Of a stretch of 11,269 nucleotides of DNA, positions 6,375 to 11,269 are shown piece after piece. A model generated the notes under the pieces. That model saw nothing but the letters and a program-made list of their open reading frames with translations, was not told where the DNA came from and searched no databases. Source of the stretch: Candidatus Saccharimonadota bacterium (GTDB taxonomy: Bacteria > Patescibacteriota > Saccharimonadia > Saccharimonadales > Saccharimonadaceae); contig JACQGD010000094.1 of the NCBI GenBank assembly GCA_016199685.1, positions 1 through 11,269 of the forward strand, written 5' to 3'. The first letter of the stretch is position 1. Every line of letters starts with the position of its first letter. Made by a program: the position numbers and the translations under genes.

Positions 6375-6380
6375 TTATAG
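6375..6380 (+). promoter_or_regulatory. Possible extended -10 box (TGC-TTATAG) of the recombinase gene
   Basis: TGC followed by TTATAG lies 5 bases before an ATG at 6386 and 11 bases before the ATG at 6392. If used, transcription would start at or near these codons and exclude the ATG at 6371, which would then lie upstream of the transcript. This is a weak match and the call is tentative. Confidence 0.35.
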
Positions 6381-6391
6381 GTACTATGTAT

Positions 6392-7303
6392 ATGTCTGAA
6401 TTAGTTAATGATTATATCGAACATCTCGAAGTTGAAGGTGGTCGATCTGCAAAAACAGCTGAAAACTACCACCTCTATCTTGATAGATTCATTGAATTTG
6501 CTGGCGATATAGAGGTCAATTCGATGACTCAGGAAATAATTCGCAAATATCGACTTTGGCTCAACCGCTATAAAAATTTTGAAGGAAATGAACTTGCTAC
6601 AATCACTCAAAGCTACCATTTAATCGCGCTCAGGGGGTTTTTAAACTACCTTTCAAGTCGTGACATTCCGAGCCTCAGTCCTGAAAAGATAATCCTTCCA
6701 AAAGTATCTCGCAAGCAAGTAACGTTCCTTCACTACGATGAAGTAGAACGCGTCCTTGCGACCGTACCCCTAAACGATGAGACAGGGCTAAGAGACAGGG
6801 CTATTATCGAGCTCCTCTTCTCTAGCGGTCTTCGTGTCTCTGAGCTGGTCAACTTAAATCGTGATCACATTAATACAAAGCGGCGCGAATTTATGGTTCG
6901 AGGAAAAGGACAAAAAGACCGTCCAGTGTTCATAGGTGAATCAGCTGCAGCTCATGTAATGAACTACATCGAAGAAAGAACTGATTCACTTCCTCCCCTC
7001 TTTATCAGCTACAGCCGCAATGTCATATCATCAAATAGTGGTGACTATCGGAGACTCACGAGTAGAAGTATACAGCGTATCCTTAGTAAGTACGCGCGAT
7101 TAGCTGGCATAACCAAGCACGTCAGTCCTCACACACTCCGCCATAGCTATGCAACTGACTTACTCATGAATGGAGCTGACATACGAAGCGTCCAGAGCAT
7201 GCTTGGCCATAGCAATATCAGTACAACCCAAGTATATACCCACGTTACCGATGAACATCTTCGTGAAATCTATGAGAAGTTTCATAGTGATACAGAATCA
7301 TAA
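6392..7303 (+). CDS. Tyrosine recombinase, XerC/XerD/XerA type
   Basis: Site-specific recombinase of the Xer family, expected to resolve chromosome dimers at a dif site. With the start at 6392 it has 303 residues, a normal Xer length. It has an N-terminal SAM-like DNA-binding domain (about 1-90, MSELVNDYIEHLEVEGGRS) and a C-terminal catalytic domain with all active-site residues: Arg148 (SSGLRVSEL), Lys172 (RGKGQKDR), His247 and Arg250 (SPHTLRHSYATD), His273 (LGHSNISTT) and Tyr282 (VYTHV). In-frame ATGs at 6371 and 6386 would add 7 or 2 residues. Family alignment favours 6392, while 6386 suits a leaderless start. No integrated element, att repeat or excisionase lies nearby, so a housekeeping Xer is more likely than a mobile integrase. 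Its stop codon sits in the loop of a 12-bp hairpin. Confidence 0.93.
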   Translation: MSELVNDYIEHLEVEGGRSAKTAENYHLYLDRFIEFAGDIEVNSMTQEIIRKYRLWLNRYKNFEGNELATITQSYHLIALRGFLNYLSSRDIPSLSPEKIILPKVSRKQVTFLHYDEVERVLATVPLNDETGLRDRAIIELLFSSGLRVSELVNLNRDHINTKRREFMVRGKGQKDRPVFIGESAAAHVMNYIEERTDSLPPLFISYSRNVISSNSGDYRRLTSRSIQRILSKYARLAGITKHVSPHTLRHSYATDLLMNGADIRSVQSMLGHSNISTTQVYTHVTDEHLREIYEKFHSDTES

Positions 7304-7315
7304 GATTCTGTATCA
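7288..7315. terminator. 12-bp perfect hairpin between convergent genes, probable bidirectional transcription end
   Basis: TGATACAGAATC and GATTCTGTATCA form a perfect 12-bp stem with a 4-base loop that contains part of the recombinase TAA stop (7301-7303). It ends 3 bases before the convergent PilX-like gene. There is no T-run on either side, so it is not a textbook intrinsic terminator. It could end or protect both transcripts. Confidence 0.45.
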
Positions 7316-7318
7316 GCA

Positions 7319-8536
7319 TTAATTTGTCGTATACTCATCCGGTCGGCAACCGCCATCGTTGTAGTCTGCAGGGTTATCCGTGACGAGGAATGTCTTACAT
7401 AGATTGCCAGTCACTTCTACTGCTGCTTCAGGGTACGGGAAGGCACTCCCATCGAGTTCAACTCGACTTTGCACACGTCGGAACTGATCGTTTGCACGAC
7501 CGGTTGAGTCGACAATTGCCTGTACGCCCGCAAAGTTAACTTGTGTAGCATTATTAAAGAGCTGTATTCGGAAATTGTTGCCCGTACCGTACAGAGCACT
7601 CAGCCGAAGGTACGCAGTTCTTTTTGCATCATTTTGTCCAACAGCCTGAGGAAGCGTTATCGTTGCCTTGCATGCATAATAAGCAGTAAACGTATTTGAG
7701 CATTTTACTTGACTAAGGTTGCGCGTGTCTTGAGATTTACGTATGTCGTTTGAGAAATTAAATGTTCCCGCTGGAACTCCTTCGTCGATAGCGCCACTTG
7801 GATAAAGGAAAAGTGTGTTTGCATTAGATTTTCCATCAACAGCAGCATCGAAGTCAGTCAATCGAAAACCACTGGTTCCGAACTGTATGAGCTGAGATCG
7901 GACTAGTGCCGGCTGATTATTCGGCCAATCAGCAAGCGCAGGGAGCTGGGCACCTGCAGTCGTTGGTAATGTCACCGTAGTAGGTGTCGTATCATCGTCA
8001 TTTTTCTGTAAGTCAGACTCCATAAACCATTCCAATGTAATTCGATTGAAATCACTCACGCCGCGAAGCGGCACAAGCCGAGAAGTACTCGTATCGAGAG
8101 TACCGATATAGTCAGGGCTATCGGTTGTCAGTTTGACGCAAGTATATGCTTGCTGCAGCTGCTTGTCGCCTTCCTGCTGCTTGATAAGTACCTCATTCTC
8201 TGTCGTATTAGCAATGCCCGCATCCTGAAGGGTTCTGCAGCTTCCTTGCTTAAAAGTTTGGTCGAGATCTGTGCATCGTTGTACATTTCCACCCGTACAT
8301 GCCGCGCTATACTCTACAAGCGCACGCTTTGCATCTTCGACACCAGCCTGCGCAGAGTCATATGCACTCCGAGAAAGATCTTCCGACGTCGCCTGTCTTT
8401 GCCCTTGGATCATCAACGCTATAAAGCTTACAGTAATAATGGTCACAAGCAGAGCTGTGAATATAACAACGAAAAGTGACACGGCGCCTCTTTGAAACAC
8501 TCTACTTGAACCATTTTTTTGTTCATATTTGATCAT
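7319..8536 (-). CDS. PilX/GspK-like minor pilin
   Basis: 405 residues and the last gene of the pilin cassette. The N-terminus has a 17-residue leader ending QRG, then AVSLFVVIFTALLVTIITV (18 onward), a hydrophobic helix ending near residue 44, and the PilX-type continuation SAYDSAQAGVEDAKRALVEY. Position +5 after the predicted cleavage is Phe, not Glu. GspK/PilX-type tip pilins typically lack that Glu, and they are the largest subunits, as here. The rest is a large beta-rich domain with eight cysteines (for example AACTGG, QRCTD, GSCRTL, NLCKTF, GGCRPD), probably paired outside the cell. The start overlaps the stop of the upstream gene as TAATG, with GGGGAG before it, so translation is probably coupled. 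Expected location is the pilus tip or the primed assembly complex in the membrane. Confidence 0.82.
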   Translation of the reverse strand: MIKYEQKNGSSRVFQRGAVSLFVVIFTALLVTIITVSFIALMIQGQRQATSEDLSRSAYDSAQAGVEDAKRALVEYSAACTGGNVQRCTDLDQTFKQGSCRTLQDAGIANTTENEVLIKQQEGDKQLQQAYTCVKLTTDSPDYIGTLDTSTSRLVPLRGVSDFNRITLEWFMESDLQKNDDDTTPTTVTLPTTAGAQLPALADWPNNQPALVRSQLIQFGTSGFRLTDFDAAVDGKSNANTLFLYPSGAIDEGVPAGTFNFSNDIRKSQDTRNLSQVKCSNTFTAYYACKATITLPQAVGQNDAKRTAYLRLSALYGTGNNFRIQLFNNATQVNFAGVQAIVDSTGRANDQFRRVQSRVELDGSAFPYPEAAVEVTGNLCKTFLVTDNPADYNDGGCRPDEYTTN

Positions 8537-9264
8537 TATAGAGCTCCCCTGTTGCCCGCACGAGCAGTAAATTCAAACTTATTAACAGCACAGTAGTCTT
8601 GGAATGCAACTTCATCACTTGGCGCTTTACACGACGTATCGACGCTATCAATCGCACCACTCGTCGTATTTGTTTCAAGTGCAGCCTGATCATTCGTACC
8701 AACCTCCATAGTAATCTTGTACAAACCCTGCTGGAGGACAGCATCGCGTGCTGCTTCTACGATTGAGAATGACTGGAGCGCTACTTCACGCTCACCATCC
8801 ATCAGCATCTCTGTTGCATTTGCTTTTACGACTTTTTTAGTAAGGTCACTACAATATACCTTTCCCTTATCATCAACTTTAACGAGACGAAGTATGTCAC
8901 CGCCTGTTTCATACTCGTTGACAGGTCTCGTTAGATACTCTCCAAAATTCCATATGTAGCTAATATTTCCTGTACATAGTCGACCGCCCGCTACTTTAGA
9001 ACTATCACCAATTGCTCTTATTTCTCTATAGTCAGGAGATCCATCGCCTAGTGTTAACGGGCTCGACGAGCTGATCGACGATTGCATGTCCTGACTCAAC
9101 GCCATGCCAAGCTGATTTACTTCTTTAAGCGTTGATCCTTTTGCATAAATGTTTGCAATTTGAATAACAGTCATAGCAATCGCCACAAGCAGCATCGACA
9201 CAAATGCCATCGCAAGCGTCAACTCAATAATCGTAAATCCTTTATTTTTATCCCGCCGGCTCAT
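8536..9264 (-). CDS. Type IV minor pilin, PilW/GspJ-like
   Basis: 242 residues. It has a class III signal: leader MSRRDKNKG, then FTIIELTLAMAFVSMLLVAI with Glu at +5 and a long N-terminal helix. The C-terminal beta domain carries four cysteines (RLCTG, VYCSD, TSCKA, DYCAV). The assignment to the PilW/GspJ type rests on its place as third gene in the cassette and on its length; similarity outside the N-terminus cannot be judged by eye. The Shine-Dalgarno GAGG lies 4 bases before the ATG, inside the end of the PilV-like gene (17-base overlap). It should be cleaved and N-methylated by the nearby prepilin peptidase. Confidence 0.84.
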   Translation of the reverse strand: MSRRDKNKGFTIIELTLAMAFVSMLLVAIAMTVIQIANIYAKGSTLKEVNQLGMALSQDMQSSISSSSPLTLGDGSPDYREIRAIGDSSKVAGGRLCTGNISYIWNFGEYLTRPVNEYETGGDILRLVKVDDKGKVYCSDLTKKVVKANATEMLMDGEREVALQSFSIVEAARDAVLQQGLYKITMEVGTNDQAALETNTTSGAIDSVDTSCKAPSDEVAFQDYCAVNKFEFTARAGNRGAL

Positions 9265-9823
9265 ATAACCTCACAATCGTTCCTAATGTCATTGGACTCG
9301 AGCGTCCAGGGCTATCCCAGCATGCGCGAATATGAAAATCATAGAATCCAGTACCAGACCGCTTAACCGCCTGAACCCATATTCCTTCTGCCCTTGGAAG
9401 AGGCGCATCGTAGCGTATCTTTGAATATGTTGCTGGAGTGGCCGTTGGAGACAGCAAGGGGTTGGTGGCCATTTTCGTTGTATCAATTGCAAATGCTTTA
9501 GCTGGTAATACACATCTTCCATCGACAACGATTGCATCGAAGTCCGCTGCTGAACTCACTGCGTTATTGACGGCAACTTGGTTCCATAGCTGTGTTGGCG
9601 TACCGTTTTTACCGAAATCAGCAACGTATGACTGGTTAATGTAGCGGATGGCCTCTGATTGCGTATCGATTTGCTGGCGAACAAGATTAATTTCAAGCGC
9701 TCGTTGAGCAAGTGCTGTGCCTTGATTCATTATTGACAGTCCACCGACAGCAATAAGACTAAATACAGCTATCGCAAACAATACCTCGATAATCGTATCC
9801 CCTTTTTCTCTTGCCCTTAGCAT
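9248..9823 (-). CDS. Type IV minor pilin, PilV/GspI-like
   Basis: 191 residues. Leader MLRAREKG is followed by DTIIEVLFAIAVFSLIAVGG: a prepilin signal with Glu at +5 but Asp at +1, where Phe, Met or Leu is usual. The mature domain has two cysteines (GRCVLP and RACWDS), which could form one disulfide. Its start overlaps the FimT-like gene by 7 bases and has AGGAG 7 bases upstream; its end overlaps the PilW-like gene by 17 bases. The PilV/GspI identity comes from gene order and small size. Confidence 0.84.
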   Translation of the reverse strand: MLRAREKGDTIIEVLFAIAVFSLIAVGGLSIMNQGTALAQRALEINLVRQQIDTQSEAIRYINQSYVADFGKNGTPTQLWNQVAVNNAVSSAADFDAIVVDGRCVLPAKAFAIDTTKMATNPLLSPTATPATYSKIRYDAPLPRAEGIWVQAVKRSGTGFYDFHIRACWDSPGRSSPMTLGTIVRLYEPAG

Positions 9824-10590
9824 CCTGCTACTCCTGGTCGCTGCGACACCCCCGAAGCGTTTGAACTTGCCGCATTCACAAGTACAGCCTGCTGCCCACC
9901 AGCTAACGCTCCCGGAGGCACAAGACAGATAATAGCAGCTCGATCACGAGATGTTTGTGTCACAATCTTCCCATCCCAGTCTTGTGTTGCCTCATTGACG
10001 ACGTAGGTACTCGTTGTACCCGTTACTGGTGAGCGAAGAATTGCAATCGTAATTGCATCTCCCGACCCCACAACGTCACCAACTCGATTGAGTATCTTAG
10101 CTTTTGAACCCCAATTAAGAGTATAGCTGTCGACAACACTTACCGCTGAGGTACCGGAAGTATCAGTAAGTGCTGCAAGCTCCACTGCGTCGGTAAATGC
10201 TTGTATGTCACTCGAAGAGGCTTTTAGAAGTGCTTCATTCACCTTATAGGCAACTATGTTTGCCGTCGTGACAGCATCACCGTTTTTAATCTGCACAAGC
10301 CGTCCCACGACAACACAGTCAGTCGTTCCCCGTGCATTGTCCGCGGCAGGACTAACGGCAGGAGCATCAACGTCGCACGTCCATTCTGATGTACGCTGAC
10401 TATTTACATTGGCCGCAAGTGTGTACTGTTCTTGCAATAAGCCTATGAGAGAAACGACACTATCTTTATAACGTTGTTGATTGATGCTCGTATTAATGCC
10501 GAAAAGCAGTGAGGCCAACAGAAGTGAACTGATTGCCAGAAACAGCACCACTTCGATGATCGTAAATCCTTTTTGCTTTTGGTTGCCCAT
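9817..10590 (-). CDS. Type IV minor pilin, FimT/GspH-like
   Basis: 257 residues and the first gene of the cassette. Leader MGNQKQKG is followed by FTIIEVVLFLAISSLLLASL, a standard type III cleavage and N-methylation signal with Glu at +5. The mature part is Ala/Val/Thr-rich, with four cysteines (EWTCDV, TTDCVV, IICLVP and the final Cys), consistent with one or two disulfides. No clear Shine-Dalgarno sequence is present; an extended -10 TGCTATAAT ends 8 bases before the ATG. The GspH/FimT label is based on position at the head of an H-I-J-K-like order, and other minor pilins are possible. Confidence 0.84.
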   Translation of the reverse strand: MGNQKQKGFTIIEVVLFLAISSLLLASLLFGINTSINQQRYKDSVVSLIGLLQEQYTLAANVNSQRTSEWTCDVDAPAVSPAADNARGTTDCVVVGRLVQIKNGDAVTTANIVAYKVNEALLKASSSDIQAFTDAVELAALTDTSGTSAVSVVDSYTLNWGSKAKILNRVGDVVGSGDAITIAILRSPVTGTTSTYVVNEATQDWDGKIVTQTSRDRAAIICLVPPGALAGGQQAVLVNAASSNASGVSQRPGVAGC

Positions 10591-10598
10591 TTGGGCTC

Positions 10599-10607
10599 AT
10601 TATAGCA
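10599..10607 (-). promoter_or_regulatory. Extended -10 promoter (TGCTATAAT) of the minor pilin operon
   Basis: A perfect extended -10 lies in the 47-base gap between the prepilin peptidase gene and the pilin cassette. It is followed by GAGCCCAA and the ATG, so the leader would be about 0-2 bases. Upstream are two direct GCATAA copies (10605-10616, plus strand) and an 11-base palindrome CTCGAATCGAG (10618-10628) covering the -35 position. Confidence 0.65.
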
Positions 10608-10617
10608 TAAGCATAAT

Positions 10618-10628
10618 CTCGAATCGAG
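10618..10628. promoter_or_regulatory. Palindrome over the -35 region of the pilin promoter, possible operator
   Basis: CTCGAATCGAG is a perfect odd palindrome centred about 20 bases upstream of the -10 box. No -35 consensus is present, so regulator binding here is a reasonable guess. It is too short to be sure. Confidence 0.25.
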
Positions 10629-10637
10629 CTTTTTGAC

Positions 10638-11269
10638 CTAGAAAAGAACAAGGTTGAAGTACCAATTAATAATACTATTGCCAAATAGACCAGCCAGTAG
10701 CCAACCACCTATCAACATTGGGCCAAACGGAACATGAGAGCTACGAGTAAGTTTCTTACTCAACATACCAGGTAGTACAGCCATCATACCGATAACATTA
10801 GCCAAAAAGAGTGCGAGTAACGCCAGCTTCCAATCTGCCAGTAGCAAGGCAAGAACGATACCGAGTTTAATATCACCGAACCCTACCCAAGCTCCCTTAG
10901 ATACGATGTACAGTACAAAGTACAGACCACTCAGAATACATAGGGAGCCAATAATACTAACAATCGCCGCGCTGAGACTCTCGGCACCAATAATCGTAAG
11001 CACAGCACTAACACAGGCGAGTCCCATAAGTGGAAAAACCACAACATCAGGTAAGAGAAACCATTTTGCATCGTAGGCAAGTAATAGGACAAGCCCCACT
11101 CCGCATACAAGCCATAAGATAAACTGTGCAATAGCAATTACCGTCGTGAGTTCATATGGCCACCATGTATATGACACAACAAAAAATAGCGCCACCCCAA
11201 CTTCCATCAACGGCTCAAACCATCCAATTCGCTTGTGGCAGTAGCGACATTTCCCACGAAGCATCACCC
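10638..11269 (-). CDS. pilD: Prepilin peptidase (A24 family, PilD-like), N-terminus beyond the window
   Basis: The frame is open to the window edge. The first visible codons (a GTG then ATG at 11267) match the internal stretch LRGKCRYCHKRI of PilD, so the start is outside. Visible parts (numbered from 11267): the second CxxC zinc pair (Cys7, Cys10), Glu22 of the LMEV motif, about six to seven membrane helices, and the two catalytic aspartates of the aspartyl protease, Asp66 (LLLAYDAKWFLLPD) and Asp132 (GFGDIK). The enzyme cleaves the leader of type IV prepilins at the inner face of the membrane, and many members also N-methylate the new end. It would process the four pilins encoded just downstream. 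About 50-80 N-terminal residues, with the first CxxC, should lie beyond the window. It ends with TAG, 47 bases before the pilin cassette. Confidence 0.93.
   Translation of the reverse strand, partial: VMLRGKCRYCHKRIGWFEPLMEVGVALFFVVSYTWWPYELTTVIAIAQFILWLVCGVGLVLLLAYDAKWFLLPDVVVFPLMGLACVSAVLTIIGAESLSAAIVSIIGSLCILSGLYFVLYIVSKGAWVGFGDIKLGIVLALLLADWKLALLALFLANVIGMMAVLPGMLSKKLTRSSHVPFGPMLIGGWLLAGLFGNSIINWYFNLVLF

Noticed and set aside
6351..6382. dif recombination site beside the recombinase gene
   Set aside because: The two candidate 11-base arms match at only about half of their positions, so the evidence is too weak; only the short palindrome is kept.
6371..6391. ATG at 6371 as start of the recombinase
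   Set aside because: It lies in or before the likely -10 region, and the extra seven residues do not fit the usual Xer N-terminus.
4867..7303. Integrated element between tRNA-Arg and the tyrosine recombinase
   Set aside because: The genes between are housekeeping (ndk, uppP), no repeat of the tRNA 3' end was seen near the recombinase, and no phage or plasmid genes are present.
8150..8495. Two plus-strand open frames opposite the PilX-like gene
   Set aside because: They overlap each other and lie antisense to the real gene; rich in Arg, Cys and Ser as expected for shadow frames.
10618..10640. Intrinsic terminator after the prepilin peptidase gene
   Set aside because: On the minus strand the hairpin is preceded by an A-run and not followed by a T-run, and the stem is only 4-5 bp.

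Overview
The window looks like chromosomal DNA of a Patescibacteria/CPR bacterium, with Saccharibacteria (TM7) the most likely group. That placement is inferred from gene content: compact tail-overlapping genes, a cohesin-type surface protein with a Thr-Pro linker and a C-terminal membrane anchor, a type IV pilus minor-pilin cassette, and a single Xer recombinase. I see no mobile element, CRISPR array or phage gene. The standard genetic code fits: TAA, TAG and one TGA all act as stops, and no frame needs recoding.

Layout. (1) 1-2662, plus strand: two tandem paralogous exported proteins, the first cut by the window edge. Each has a fibronectin-III-like domain, a small beta-sandwich domain, one membrane helix and a Pro/Gln-rich tail. 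The second is complete and adds a signal peptide, a cohesin-like domain and a (Thr-Pro)17 linker coded by a 36-bp minisatellite. (2) 2607-4800, minus strand: a three-gene unit for a PH-domain membrane protein, a membrane-anchored SurA/PrsA-like protein and a Mn-type superoxide dismutase, whose 3' end overlaps surface gene 2 tail-to-tail. (3) 4841-6335, minus strand: uppP, ndk, a hairpin, tRNA-Arg(CCT) and a perfect terminator. (4) 6392-7303, plus strand: a Xer-type tyrosine recombinase, divergent from uppP. (5) 7319-10590, minus strand: four overlapping minor pilin genes in the order FimT/GspH, PilV/GspI, PilW/GspJ, PilX/GspK, followed by (6) the C-terminal two thirds of a prepilin peptidase (10638 to the window end).

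How the parts fit: the peptidase would process the four prepilins, which probably form a pilus tip or priming complex. The two anchored proteins would add to the surface, plausibly for contact with a host cell. UppP recycles the lipid carrier for cell-wall polymers, and the SurA/PrsA-like protein could help fold exported proteins.

The most interesting cross-cutting signal concerns translation starts. Genes that appear to open a transcription unit have a -10-like box only about 5-8 bases before the start codon and no clear Shine-Dalgarno sequence, so they look leaderless. Genes inside operons have clear Shine-Dalgarno sequences. Other points are the 56-bp convergent gene overlap, a strong hairpin between ndk and the tRNA, and an even number of cysteines in every minor pilin.
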